DNA of 64,000 nucleotides from Mycobacterium heidelbergense (GTDB taxonomy: Bacteria > Actinomycetota > Actinomycetes > Mycobacteriales > Mycobacteriaceae): positions 620,001 to 684,000 of the forward strand of contig NZ_AP022615.1 of NCBI RefSeq assembly GCF_010730745.1. Reading direction: 5' to 3'. Shown in pieces: positions 17,999-26,974 of the stretch. The notes under the pieces were generated by a model. That model was not told the DNA's origin. It ran no database searches and was given only the letters and a program-made list of their open reading frames with translations. Positions within the stretch are counted from its first letter, which is position 1. Each line of letters starts with the position of its first letter. The translations under genes and the position numbers were made by a program.

Positions 17999-19159
17999 CT
18001 AGATCCGTTCGACGACCAACGCGGAGCCCATCCCTCCCCCGGCGCACATCGCCACCACCCCGATGCGCGAATCACGGCGTGCGAGTTCATGAACGATCGA
18101 CACCACCATCCGGGCGCCCGTCGCCGCGATCGGGTGACCGAGGCTGATGCCGCTGCCGTTCACGTTCACGACTGACTCGTCCAAGCCGAGGTCACGCGTG
18201 CACGCCACGGCCATCGTGGCGAACGCCTCGTTGATCTCGAAGAGGTCCACGTCGCCCAATGTGAGACCACTGCGCTTGAGCGCCAACGGGATTGCGGTCA
18301 CCGGGGCCATACCGGTGTGCTCGACCGGCACGCCGACGGATGCCCAGCCCCGGATTCGTGCCAGCGGTGCCAGGCCGCGACTGGCCGCGAAATCGGGGCT
18401 GGCGATCACCAGAGCGGCGGCGGCATCGTTGATGCCTGCGGAGTTTCCAGCGGTGACAACGGCATCCGGCATCTCCGGGTGGAGGACCTTCAGCCCGGCG
18501 AGCGTTTCGGGGGTGGTGTCCCGCGGGTGCTCGTCGGTATCAAACAGGACTTCGCCGTGGTTGAGGGGGACGGCGACGATCTCGTCGTCGAAGTACCCCT
18601 TGGCAATCGCGTTGAGCGCTCGCTGCTGTGAGCGTGCGGACCAGGCGTCGGCTTGCTCGCGGGTGACGTGGTGTAGTCGGGCGGTGTTCTCGCCGATGGT
18701 GACCGACATGTCGAAGGCCGGCACGCCCGGGGCGTCGGGGTGGCTCTGCGGCGACCATCGGCTGGGTTCCTCAGCACCGGGCAGCACTTTTGTCAGCCGC
18801 GGCATTGTGCTCGCGCTTTCCGTCCCGCCGGCAACGATCGCGTCTGCCATGCCGGCCATGATGGTGGCGGCCGCCAACTGCACGGCGGTGGCGCCCGAGG
18901 CGCAGTGCCGATTGATCGCCACCCCGGGCACGTTGGTCATGCCGAGGCGCACCGCGATGTTGCGGCCGATCACCCCTCCGCCCTGCAGGGACTCCGCCAG
19001 AAACAGGTCGTCGAGGTCTGCTACCGGGAGCTGTGACCGTTCGACGGCCGCAGTGACGGCGACCTCGGCGAGCTCGTAGGCGTCCACTGATGTCAGGGAT
19101 CCCTTGCGGGCCCGCCCGATTGGCGTTCTAGCGGCCGAGAGGATGAGCGCGTCAGACAT
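17999..19159 (-). CDS. Acetyl-CoA C-acyltransferase (thiolase)
   Basis: 386-residue thiolase. The nucleophilic Cys is C86 in RHCASGA. NEAFA, GHPIAATGARM with the catalytic His, and the C-terminal CAGGGMG with the second Cys are all present, so it should be active. It cleaves a 3-ketoacyl-CoA with CoA in beta-oxidation, or condenses acyl-CoAs. It is the only free-standing thiolase in the window and could serve several of the nearby acyl-CoA dehydrogenase clusters. Downstream of the amidohydrolase and small-protein pair. Confidence 0.94.
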   Translation of the reverse strand: MSDALILSAARTPIGRARKGSLTSVDAYELAEVAVTAAVERSQLPVADLDDLFLAESLQGGGVIGRNIAVRLGMTNVPGVAINRHCASGATAVQLAAATIMAGMADAIVAGGTESASTMPRLTKVLPGAEEPSRWSPQSHPDAPGVPAFDMSVTIGENTARLHHVTREQADAWSARSQQRALNAIAKGYFDDEIVAVPLNHGEVLFDTDEHPRDTTPETLAGLKVLHPEMPDAVVTAGNSAGINDAAAALVIASPDFAASRGLAPLARIRGWASVGVPVEHTGMAPVTAIPLALKRSGLTLGDVDLFEINEAFATMAVACTRDLGLDESVVNVNGSGISLGHPIAATGARMVVSIVHELARRDSRIGVVAMCAGGGMGSALVVERI

Positions 19160-19217
19160 CGTTGTCGCTTCCGTCGAAGGTTTCCAGCAGTGTCAGAACA
19201 GTCACCGACCGCATCCG

Positions 19218-19409
19218 TCAGTCCGACGCCGGTAGCGCATTGGGCGCCTTGGTGGTGAGCTGCCGCCCGTCGGCGCTGAGTACACCCCGTCCGGCCTTGG
19301 TGCACAACACTTCTAGCCCGCTCTCGGTGTCGACGTAGCGCTTACCGAGCACGGTGTCCTTCTCGGCGGTCGACGCGCCCGAGGCCCCCGCCGTCGGGTT
19401 CTGTGTCAT
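19218..19409 (-). CDS. Small protein, possibly desulforedoxin-like
   Basis: 63 residues, preceded by AAAGG, 31 bp after the amidohydrolase stop. The core LGKRYVDTESGLEVLCTKAG followed by RGVLSADGRQL resembles the N-terminal desulforedoxin/desulfoferrodoxin fold, in which paired Cys residues bind iron. Here only one Cys remains, so it probably cannot make the Fe(Cys)4 site. It may be a structural partner of the amidohydrolase. Homology is from memory and uncertain, but the ribosome-binding site and tight placement support a real gene. Confidence 0.6.
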   Translation of the reverse strand: MTQNPTAGASGASTAEKDTVLGKRYVDTESGLEVLCTKAGRGVLSADGRQLTTKAPNALPASD

Positions 19410-19440
19410 CGGTTACCTTTCGAGCGACGCAGCGGAATGT

Positions 19441-20568
19441 TCAGGTCCAGAAGTTGTACAGGGTGCGGGCGTTGAGCTCGACGATCTTGCGTGCTTCGTC
19501 GTCGGGCACGTCGACCAGGTGCTCGGCGAGCAGCTTGCGGGTGTGCGGCCAGTTGGAATCCGAGTGTGGGTAGTCGCTTTCGAACATGATGTTGTCGACG
19601 CCGATGCGGTGACGCTGCTCGATCCCGGACTGGTCGGAGATGAAGCACCCATAGATGTGCTCACGGAACAGCTCCGAGGGCAGCTTGTCGGCGTTGATGT
19701 TGCACCAGTACTTGTGCCGGCCGAACGAGTAGTCGACGCGTTCCAACAGGTAGGGCATCCATCCGATACCGCCCTCGGACAGCGCGACCTTGAGTTTGGG
19801 GAACTTGTAGAACACCTCCGACATCAGCAGGTCGACGGTGGCCATCATCGAGTTCAACCCGAACAACGCGATGCCGATGAACAGGTCGCCGTCGGGGGCG
19901 AGGCCCTGCGGCATGCCACCGGAGCCGAAGTGCATGGACAGCGGCAGTCCGGCTTCCTCGCAGACGCGCAGCAGCGGATCCCAATGGTCGGTGTGAAACG
20001 ACGGCAGTCCGATCTTGTGCGGCGCCTCGATGAAGGAGATGGACTTCGCGCCCTTGGCTGCGGTGCGCTCGACTTCGGCGACCGAGGCCTCGATGTCCCA
20101 GAACGGGACCATCATCAGGGGGATCTGGCGCGCGGGAGCATAGGCGCACCATTCATCGAGGATGAAGTCGTTGTAGGCGCTGATGCACAGCTTGGCGAAG
20201 TCCTTGTCGTTGGCCTTATGGAAGGTGCTGCCGGCGAACCCGCCAAAGTTGGGAAAGCACAGCTGGGCCCATACGCCCTCGATGTCCATGTCCTTGATGC
20301 GGTCGGCGATCTCATGACACCCCGGCAGCATGTCGTCGTAGCTTCGCGGGTCCATCCCGAAGTCGCGGGGATGCTTGCCGGCGACGGCGTTGAGGGCAAA
20401 GTTGCCCGACTGGCTGCCCTCATAGAGCCAGGTGTCGTTGCCGTCGGGCAACTTGACGATGCGCGGAGCCACCTCGGCGTACTTGGCGGGCACGCGGTCC
20501 AGCCAGACGCGGGGGTGCTCGATGACGTGGTCGTCGACGGAAATGATCTTGGCGTCGTCGGGCAACAT
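19441..20568 (-). CDS. Amidohydrolase family 2 (ACMSD-type TIM barrel)
   Basis: 375 residues from the ATG at 20568 (MLPDDAKIISVDDHVIE), preceded by AAGGGA. An in-frame upstream ATG at 20676 would add 36 non-homologous residues and is rejected. Metal and catalytic motifs: DDHVIE near the N terminus, MHFGSGG with a His, and FESDYPHSD with the Asp near the C terminus. The family includes ACMS decarboxylase and related hydrolases or decarboxylases acting on ring-derived acids. Likely a decarboxylase or hydrolase in a degradation pathway, with the small protein at 19218 as the next gene. Confidence 0.9.
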   Translation of the reverse strand: MLPDDAKIISVDDHVIEHPRVWLDRVPAKYAEVAPRIVKLPDGNDTWLYEGSQSGNFALNAVAGKHPRDFGMDPRSYDDMLPGCHEIADRIKDMDIEGVWAQLCFPNFGGFAGSTFHKANDKDFAKLCISAYNDFILDEWCAYAPARQIPLMMVPFWDIEASVAEVERTAAKGAKSISFIEAPHKIGLPSFHTDHWDPLLRVCEEAGLPLSMHFGSGGMPQGLAPDGDLFIGIALFGLNSMMATVDLLMSEVFYKFPKLKVALSEGGIGWMPYLLERVDYSFGRHKYWCNINADKLPSELFREHIYGCFISDQSGIEQRHRIGVDNIMFESDYPHSDSNWPHTRKLLAEHLVDVPDDEARKIVELNARTLYNFWT

Positions 20569-21013
20569 GGGGATTCCCTTCTGGAAGACCGGTACGCGAG
20601 CGATCACATAGTCCGTGATCCGACCTCTCCCCAGAGTAGAACGATAAGTTCGATTTCTGCAATGCAGGTGTGCCATTGTTGGAGCCGATGACCCTCGCGG
20701 TCAGTCCGCAATTATCCGTGAGGCCGCTGACTCCATCGCTAACGGCGGTTCCCGAAGGAGGCCGCCTAGGACGTCGTCGTCGATCAGATCGAAGACTGGG
20801 GGTGCTGCTGCCGCGCACAACGCGTGGGCTTCACGCAGGCCTGGTCGGCGATCAGCTTAACGCACCGTGTAGACGGTCACATTCTTTTTGTGACAACCTA
20901 GGTCTCTCGTATTGCGTAGCATAAGTTACTTCCGTGGCACACTTCCGTCTGTTGAATCATGCGTCAGGCGGCTGGGCCGGTAGCGATTCCACCCTGAGAG
21001 GACCCCGATAACT
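20569..21013. other. Divergent intergenic region with inverted repeats
   Basis: 445 bp between the amidohydrolase (minus) and an SDR (plus). It holds GATCAC-N7-GTGATC at 20602-20620, about 34 bp upstream of the amidohydrolase start, and GAAC-GATAA-GTTC at 20639-20651. Both are plausible operators. An 84-codon open frame at 20670-20924 has no recognisable content. The stretch 20875-20935 is AT-rich and could hold the SDR promoter. Confidence 0.45.
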
Positions 21014-21847
21014 GTGGACAACGTTCTGGTGATCACAGGAGGTGCGGGCGGGATGGGAATGGCCTGCGCCCGTGCACTGGCCAGCCGCGGGCGTCTCCTC
21101 CTCGTAGACGTGCGCGAGGACCTACTCGACCAGGCGCGCAAGGCCCTGAGCGCGCACGGGACGCACGTCGAGACGCTGCGCTGCGACATCACCTCCCCGG
21201 CTGATGTCGCCGCGGTCGCCGATCGGGTACACGAGCTTGGCCGTCTACGCTGCCTCGTGCACACCGCGGGTGTCTCGCCGGAAATGGCCGACGCGGCCAC
21301 GGTGCTCGACGTGGACCTGGCCGGATCGGTGCGCATCACCGACGCCTTGTTCCCTTTGGTTAACCCCGGCAGCTCCGCGATCCTGATCGGATCGATCGCC
21401 GGATATAGCGACGTCCCCGCCGCCGTGGAACCGTTGCTCGACGACCCGCTTGCCGATGGCTTCCTGGCCGCGGTCGAACAGGCCATGGGCGACGCCCTCG
21501 ACAGTGCCACGGCCTACGTCCTGGCCAAACGCGGCGTGACCCGTCTGGCCGAACGCCTCGCCACGCCGTGGGGCAAAAGGGGCGGCCGCACGGTCGCGAT
21601 CTCGCCCGGCCTGATCGACACGCCGATGGGCAGGCTGGAACTGGATCGTCAGGAGATCATCCCGGTGATGATCGAGGTGACCCCGGTCAAGCGCCCGGAC
21701 CGGCCGCTGCCGGGGCGCCCAGAGGACATCGCCGCCGCGGTGGCCTTCCTGGAATCCGACGCCGCAGCGTTCATCTCCGGCTGCGACATTCGAGTCGACG
21801 GTGGACTCGTGGGGGCGGGCAAGCACCTGATGGGTGTCGGCGGATGA
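21014..21847 (+). CDS. SDR family oxidoreductase with insertion
   Basis: 277 residues. TGGAGGMG binds NAD(P). The catalytic Ser is in LIGSIAGYS, and YVLAK supplies Tyr and Lys. Between them lies an unusually long helical segment of about 40 residues (EPLLDDPLADGFLAAVEQAM and onward) instead of the usual 12 or so, as in 3-alpha-hydroxysteroid dehydrogenase/carbonyl reductase-like SDRs. The GTG start follows GAGAGGA. Its stop overlaps the next gene by 4 bases (ATGA). Confidence 0.9.
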   Translation: MDNVLVITGGAGGMGMACARALASRGRLLLVDVREDLLDQARKALSAHGTHVETLRCDITSPADVAAVADRVHELGRLRCLVHTAGVSPEMADAATVLDVDLAGSVRITDALFPLVNPGSSAILIGSIAGYSDVPAAVEPLLDDPLADGFLAAVEQAMGDALDSATAYVLAKRGVTRLAERLATPWGKRGGRTVAISPGLIDTPMGRLELDRQEIIPVMIEVTPVKRPDRPLPGRPEDIAAAVAFLESDAAAFISGCDIRVDGGLVGAGKHLMGVGG

Positions 21848-22785
21848 CGGAGACCAATTCCGTGTGGATCGACCCGGAGATCTGTGAAAGTGTGCGCGGA
21901 TTCCCCGATTTCGACTTCTCGCTCGACGCACTTCCGGCCATGCGCAGCGGGTCGATGTTCGAGCCGCAGTCGGCACCGGACGTCGAGCGCGTCGAGCTGG
22001 CCACGGAACGCGGCGGCGTCGCGCTGTCGGTGCTGCGACCCGTCGAATCCGCGGCCGAGCCGCCCGTCCTGTTCTGGATGCACGGCGGGGGGATGGTGAT
22101 CGGCAACCGGCACATGGACGATGCGCGCCTGATCGAGTGGTGCCGCTCGTTGGGTTGCGTCTGCGTCAGCGTCGAATACCGGCTGGCGCCCGAATCGCCT
22201 TATCCCACACCGCTGGACGACTGCGAGGCCGGGCTGCGCTTCGTCGTCGAGCACGCCGATGATCTGCGCATCGACGCGCGACGGGTCGGGGTCGGCGGAC
22301 GCAGTGCCGGTGGGGCACTCGCCGCGGGTCTGGCCATGCGGTGGCGTGACCACGCGAACGCCCCGCTCGCTTTCCTATACCTGGAGTATCCGATGCTCGA
22401 TGACCGCGGCCTCACCCCGTCGAGCCAACTCGACGGCTTGCCGATATGGTCCCGCGAATCCAACACGTTCGGCTGGCGCAGTTATCTCGGCGACCGGTAC
22501 GGCACGGACCACGTGCCGGGGGATGCGGCACCGGCGCGGGCGACCGAATTGGGCGGCCTGCCATCGACATTCATCGGCATCGGCACGGCGGACTGCCTGC
22601 GCGACGAGTCGATCGATTTCGCCGCGCGGCTGTGCCGGGCGGCGGTACCCACCGAACTGCACGTCTACGCCGGCGCCGTGCACGGCTTCGACATGTTCGC
22701 CGACACCTCGGTCGCCCGGACCGCAGCGCGCGACAGCGCGGACTGGCTGGCTCGCCAGTTCGGCTTGCCCACGGTCAACTCTTAG
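21844..22785 (+). CDS. Alpha/beta hydrolase, hormone-sensitive lipase family
   Basis: 313 residues. HGGGMVIGN is the oxyanion-hole motif, GGRSAGG the nucleophile elbow (Ser replaces nothing, but GDSAGG is here GRSAGG), TADCLRDE the likely Asp, and VHGFD the His. It should hydrolyse an ester or lactone. I chose the ATG at 21844, overlapping the SDR stop, over a longer frame running into the SDR. Two-gene unit with the SDR. Its stop overlaps the convergent acyl-CoA dehydrogenase by 4 bases. Confidence 0.9.
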   Translation: MTETNSVWIDPEICESVRGFPDFDFSLDALPAMRSGSMFEPQSAPDVERVELATERGGVALSVLRPVESAAEPPVLFWMHGGGMVIGNRHMDDARLIEWCRSLGCVCVSVEYRLAPESPYPTPLDDCEAGLRFVVEHADDLRIDARRVGVGGRSAGGALAAGLAMRWRDHANAPLAFLYLEYPMLDDRGLTPSSQLDGLPIWSRESNTFGWRSYLGDRYGTDHVPGDAAPARATELGGLPSTFIGIGTADCLRDESIDFAARLCRAAVPTELHVYAGAVHGFDMFADTSVARTAARDSADWLARQFGLPTVNS

Positions 22786-23915
22786 GCGGTAGCCGCTTCC
22801 AGCGCCGCCGCGAGTCGCTCGTGGTGCAAATAGGGATCGCCGAACAGGACCTGGTTCGCCTTGGCCCGGCGGTGATAAAGATGCAGGTCGTGTTCCCAGG
22901 TGAAGCCGATACCGCCGTGCACCTGAAGAGCTTCACTCGTCAGAGCGGCGATCGCCGACGACGTGTAAGCCTTCGCGACGCTGGCGGCTTCCTCGGCGTC
23001 GTCCGCATCGGCCGCCACCGACATCGCGGCGTAGTAGGTGGCGGCCTTCGAGGCTTGCAGCCACATTCGCATCGTTGCGCATTTGTGTTTGACGGCCTGG
23101 AAGCTGCCGATGGCGCGCCCGAACTGGACCCGCAGCTTTGCGTACTGAACGGTCATCTCCAGCACGGCCTCGCCGACGCCGATGTCGTCGGCGCTGACAA
23201 GCACAGCGCCGCAACGGTTCTGGTGTGCGAGCGCGGCTTCGGCAGCTTCGCCGACGTACAGCAGCGCCGAAGGCGCCACCACCACATCCTCCAGGGCAAC
23301 CTCGTCGAGGCGCCTGGTGATGTCGAGGGTGCGCTGTCGGCGCACAAGCAGTCCTGGGGCCCGCCGGTCGACAAGGAACTGCGCCAGGCGGCCTCCGAGG
23401 CGCGTGGTGACCAAGATCCAGCGAGCGTTATCGGCGTCTTGCACGGCGGTCTTGATGCCCTCCAGCCGGTAGCCGTCGGCGTGGTCACGGGCTGCCGTGC
23501 AAATGGCGTCGGCTTCCCACGGCTGGCGCGCCTCGGCGAATGCCCATCCTGCGACGGCCTCGCCGCCGGCCAGTAGCGGCAGTACCTGCGAGCACAGGTC
23601 GTCACGTCCCGATTGTGAGATCGCCACAGCCGCAAGGGTGTTGCCGATGAGTGGCCCCGGCTGCACCGTCCTGCCGTGTTCTTCGGCGATCAGGGCGACG
23701 TCCACCAGATCGCGCCCCAGACCGTCGTATTCCTCGGCGATAAGCAATCCCGCCCACCCCAGTTCCGCGCCGCGCTGCCAGACGCGCTCGTCGTAGCCGC
23801 GGTCATCATCGGAATCGGCGAGTTCGCGCACGCGGCTGATCGGCGATTCGCGTGCCAGCAATTTGCGGCTGCTTTCGACGAGCATCCGTTGTTCGTCACT
23901 CACGGTGAAATCCAC
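22782..23915 (-). CDS. Acyl-CoA dehydrogenase, GGxGF-E subunit
   Basis: 377 residues, three-domain FAD acyl-CoA dehydrogenase. VQFGRAIGSFQAVKHKCA and VHGGIGFTWEHDLHLYHRR are the diagnostic motifs, the latter with the Glu that is the base in many members. It follows another acyl-CoA dehydrogenase by 18 bp. Such tandem pairs in mycobacteria (FadE26/27, FadE28/29) form alpha2beta2 enzymes for bulky, often ring- or steroid-derived CoA esters. I infer that these two make one heteromer. The start is GTG (MDFTVSDEQ). Confidence 0.9.
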   Translation of the reverse strand: MDFTVSDEQRMLVESSRKLLARESPISRVRELADSDDDRGYDERVWQRGAELGWAGLLIAEEYDGLGRDLVDVALIAEEHGRTVQPGPLIGNTLAAVAISQSGRDDLCSQVLPLLAGGEAVAGWAFAEARQPWEADAICTAARDHADGYRLEGIKTAVQDADNARWILVTTRLGGRLAQFLVDRRAPGLLVRRQRTLDITRRLDEVALEDVVVAPSALLYVGEAAEAALAHQNRCGAVLVSADDIGVGEAVLEMTVQYAKLRVQFGRAIGSFQAVKHKCATMRMWLQASKAATYYAAMSVAADADDAEEAASVAKAYTSSAIAALTSEALQVHGGIGFTWEHDLHLYHRRAKANQVLFGDPYLHHERLAAALEAATA

Positions 23916-23933
23916 GACTTACCTCCGAAGACG

Positions 23934-25133
23934 TCAGGAACCGCGCGGTTCCCTGGGCAATCCGAGCGAGCGCTCGGCAATGATGTTGCGCAACACCTCG
24001 TTGGTGCCACCGGCGATCGTCAGAGCTCGCGAATACAGGAACGCGTCCTGCCACCAACCGCCGGCGATCGCCTCGGGGTCGTCGTCGGTGAGCAGCGCGT
24101 CGGTGCCTTGGAGTCCGAGTCCGAACTCGGTGAGCGCGAGATTGCTTTCGCTGTAGAGCACCTTGGCCAAAGGGGCGTCGCCGGGATCGGCCTCGCCACT
24201 CAACGCGCGCGACAGGTTGTATTGGCCCAGCCGAACGTTGACCCGCGCGGCCGCGTAGAGCCGGCCGATGTCTTGGCGGACCGCATCGTTGTCCAGCGCG
24301 GCGCGGGATCCGCGCCGCAGTGACCGCGCCATCGTTACCGCATCGCGCACCGCGCGCAGCATGACGATGCCCGCGGTGCCCACACTGGAGCGCTCCTCGA
24401 CGAGGCTGGTGGTGGCGACCTTCCAGCCTTCGTCGACTTCGCCGAGCACGTTGTCCTTCGGTATCCGGACGCCGTCGAAGAAGACTTCGTTGAAGTCACT
24501 GGTGCCGGTGATCTCGCGGAGCGGCCGCACGTCGACGCCCGGACTGGTCATGTCCAGGATGAACGCGGTGATGCCCGCGTGCTTGGGAACATCGGGGTTG
24601 GTTCGAGCCAACAGGTAGCCGAGCTGGGCGTGTTGGCCGTTCGTGGTCCAGACCTTTTGGCCGTCGACGACGAAGTCATCGCCGTCGCGACGCGCGCGGG
24701 TGGACAGGCCGGCCAGGTCGCTGCCCGCGCTGGGCTCGCTGAACAGCTGGCACCAGATGTCCTCGCCGGTCCGGATCCGGGGCAGGTAGCGCTGCTGCTG
24801 GTCGTGGCGCCCGCAGTGGATGAGGGCCGCGGCCGCCAGCAGGCCGGCGCCGATCGGCGTGGGCACCCGCGCCCGCGCCATCTCCTCACCCACGACGGTC
24901 GCGCGGAGCGCGTCCTTGGCGCCGACACCGCCCCATTCGGAGGGCCAGTCAGCACCCACGTATCCGGCTTCGAAAAGCCGGGCGGTCCATGACCGGAGGG
25001 CGGGGATGTCCTCGGCTTCGGGTGCGCGGGTCCCAGCTCTGCCCTTCGTGCGCACCGCTGGGCGGTGTTTCTCGAGGAAACCTCTGACCTCCGCGCGGAA
25101 CTGATCGATCTCAGGATCCTGTTCCAGCTTCAT
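23934..25133 (-). CDS. Acyl-CoA dehydrogenase, AGGTNE subunit
   Basis: 399 residues from the ATG at 25133 (MKLEQDPEIDQFRAEVRGFL). The upstream 63 codons of open frame overlap the thiolase-fusion gene and are rejected. LFSEPSAGSDLAGL is the flavin-binding segment, and the C-terminal AGGTNEVLRNIIAERSLGLP is the other hallmark. Partner of the 22782 gene. The stop of the upstream DUF35-thiolase gene is 16 bp away, so the three form one operon. Confidence 0.92.
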   Translation of the reverse strand: MKLEQDPEIDQFRAEVRGFLEKHRPAVRTKGRAGTRAPEAEDIPALRSWTARLFEAGYVGADWPSEWGGVGAKDALRATVVGEEMARARVPTPIGAGLLAAAALIHCGRHDQQQRYLPRIRTGEDIWCQLFSEPSAGSDLAGLSTRARRDGDDFVVDGQKVWTTNGQHAQLGYLLARTNPDVPKHAGITAFILDMTSPGVDVRPLREITGTSDFNEVFFDGVRIPKDNVLGEVDEGWKVATTSLVEERSSVGTAGIVMLRAVRDAVTMARSLRRGSRAALDNDAVRQDIGRLYAAARVNVRLGQYNLSRALSGEADPGDAPLAKVLYSESNLALTEFGLGLQGTDALLTDDDPEAIAGGWWQDAFLYSRALTIAGGTNEVLRNIIAERSLGLPREPRGS

Positions 25134-25149
25134 ACGTCCGTCCTTCGCA

Positions 25150-26820
25150 TCAGTGCGCCCGTCGCAGCAGCAATGCGCCCCCGGGGGTGCCGCCGCCGGT
25201 GGTGACGACCGCAACCCGGGCGTCGGCGACCTGGCGCTCGGCCGCCTCGCCGCGCAATTGCGCGATGGCCTCGGCCACGAAGCCGAAGCCGTGGGTCCGT
25301 CCCGCCGACAGCTGACCGCCATGGGTATTCAGCGGTAACTTCCCGTCCAGCGCGATCGTCCTTCCGCCGTCGAGGAAATCCGCGGCCTCTCCGAGACCGC
25401 AGAAGCCGAGCGCCTCCAGCCACGACACGGCGTTGAAGGTGAATCCGTCGTAAAGCTCGGCGACGTCGACATCGTCGGGCCGCAGGCTGGTTCTGGTCCA
25501 CAGATGCGCGGCGGGTCCAAAGACCTGCGGCTCGTGCGTGAGAGTGTCCTGGTCCCAAGAGATTCGGTCGAGCACCTGGGTGCCGACCGCTTCGACCAGC
25601 ACCGCGGGTTTCGGTCGGTCCGCTGCCGTGTCGATCGACGACACGATCACGGCGATCGCCCCGTCGCACGGCACGTCGCAGTCGTAGAGGCCGAACGGCG
25701 AGCTGATCATCCGCGCCGACAAATAATCGTCCAGGGTGAGAGGGTCGCGGTAGATCGCGGCCGGATTTCGCGACGCGTTCGCGCGCGCGGTCAGGGCGAT
25801 GGGTGCCAACGTCGAGGCGCGGTCGCCGCCGTAGCGCCAAAAGTAGTGTGAGGCGTTGACCCCGATCCAGTTGGCGGCCGACATGGCGCCGAACGGTGCC
25901 CGCCATTCGAACATGCCCGACGCCCGGCCCGCCCCGGCCGCGGACTTCGCGCGCCTGGCGAGGGTCGTGTGCGTCGATTCCCACACGGTCCGAAAACACA
26001 ACACATGCCGGCACAGCCCGGCCGCGACGGCGAGCATGGCGGACACGACACTGCCGCTGGGCCCGGGCACTTCAGCCCCGCCGCAGATCCAGGTGGGTCG
26101 AATGCGCAGCGCCTCCTCGACGGCGGTGACCCCGCCCTCCGACATCCCGCCGGCGAGTCCTCCCGGATAGGTGGCCAGGCCGTCGATGTCGGCCAGGCTC
26201 AGCCCCGCGTCCGCGACGGCGCGCAGGCACGCCGTCATTGTCAGTGACAGCGGATCTACCATCAGGCGACGCCCGATCGTCGAGCTGCCGACCCCGGTGA
26301 GCGCCACCTTGTCTTCGAATTTGTGGGGCGACGACATGGGCCGCACGTGGGAAGTTAGGTCACCCGGGCCTGGGACCGGTCCGGGCCCGGATGCCTCGGA
26401 ATCCGGTTCGAACAGTGGGATCCAGATGTCGTCGTGCGGCTCGAACACCACCTTGACCCGCAGGCCGATGGCGACGTCGTCGGGTTCGCAGCCAACGATG
26501 TTCGTGGTGAGCCGGGCCGAGGGGTCTTCGGCGATGGCGACCACGGCGACGACGTAGGGCGGCGGGAAGCCCGGCAGCCACTGCTGGTGGTTCACGGTGA
26601 AACCGGCGACCGTGGCGCGTCCGGATACGGGCGTCATCGCCACCTCGATGCTGCGGCACTGCGGACAGATCGGGCTCGGTGGGTGGTGGAATCGGCTGCA
26701 CGATTGGCATTGGGCGACCCTGAGCCGGCCGTCGGCTCCGCTGGTCCAGAACGACTCGGTGCTGATGCTCGCGTGGGGCAAGGGACGCGCAACCGGCTCG
26801 GCGTGCCCGCGCACTGTCAT
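25150..26820 (-). CDS. DUF35 OB-fold / zinc ribbon fused to thiolase-like domain
   Basis: 556 residues, beginning MTVRGHAEP with GGAGGTG just upstream. Residues about 30-155 are a DUF35-type module: the rubredoxin-like ribbon CQSC...ICPQC, then an OB-fold. Residues about 170-556 are a thiolase-superfamily domain (VALTGVGSSTIGRR, AELYDGFTFNAVSWLEALG, LNTHGGQLSAGRTHGFGF). The canonical CASG nucleophile is absent, as in the SCP2-like Ltp retro-aldolases, which work as separate DUF35 and Ltp proteins in steroid side-chain removal. Here both are one chain. Likely a C-C bond cleaving (retro-aldol) enzyme. Confidence 0.85.
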   Translation of the reverse strand: MTVRGHAEPVARPLPHASISTESFWTSGADGRLRVAQCQSCSRFHHPPSPICPQCRSIEVAMTPVSGRATVAGFTVNHQQWLPGFPPPYVVAVVAIAEDPSARLTTNIVGCEPDDVAIGLRVKVVFEPHDDIWIPLFEPDSEASGPGPVPGPGDLTSHVRPMSSPHKFEDKVALTGVGSSTIGRRLMVDPLSLTMTACLRAVADAGLSLADIDGLATYPGGLAGGMSEGGVTAVEEALRIRPTWICGGAEVPGPSGSVVSAMLAVAAGLCRHVLCFRTVWESTHTTLARRAKSAAGAGRASGMFEWRAPFGAMSAANWIGVNASHYFWRYGGDRASTLAPIALTARANASRNPAAIYRDPLTLDDYLSARMISSPFGLYDCDVPCDGAIAVIVSSIDTAADRPKPAVLVEAVGTQVLDRISWDQDTLTHEPQVFGPAAHLWTRTSLRPDDVDVAELYDGFTFNAVSWLEALGFCGLGEAADFLDGGRTIALDGKLPLNTHGGQLSAGRTHGFGFVAEAIAQLRGEAAERQVADARVAVVTTGGGTPGGALLLRRAH

Positions 26821-26895
26821 CGCACCTCCGGGTCGCAACCGACGAATAAACAACACGAACCGTAGCAGATTACGAATATTAGATCCGCCGTTATG

Positions 26896-26912
26896 GTAGA
26901 GGGAGACTCTAC
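26896..26912. promoter_or_regulatory. Palindrome in divergent promoter
   Basis: GTAGAG-GGAGA-CTCTAC, 6-bp arms with a 5-bp centre, lies between the DUF35-thiolase operon (start 26820) and the SDR pair (start 26975). It is a candidate operator for both. No regulator gene is adjacent, so a trans-acting protein would be needed. Confidence 0.4.
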
Positions 26913-26974
26913 TTATGTGTACTGTGATGACCTCGTAACACGACAATCCGTCATCGCAGCAGACAGGGGTTCGC

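Noticed and set aside
20639..20651. KstR-type steroid operator
   Set aside because: GAAC-GATAA-GTTC has a 5-bp spacer, not the spacing of the KstR consensus that I know, so no steroid link is claimed.
19354..20691. 445-codon plus-strand open frame opposite the amidohydrolase
   Set aside because: Antisense shadow; composition unlike real protein.
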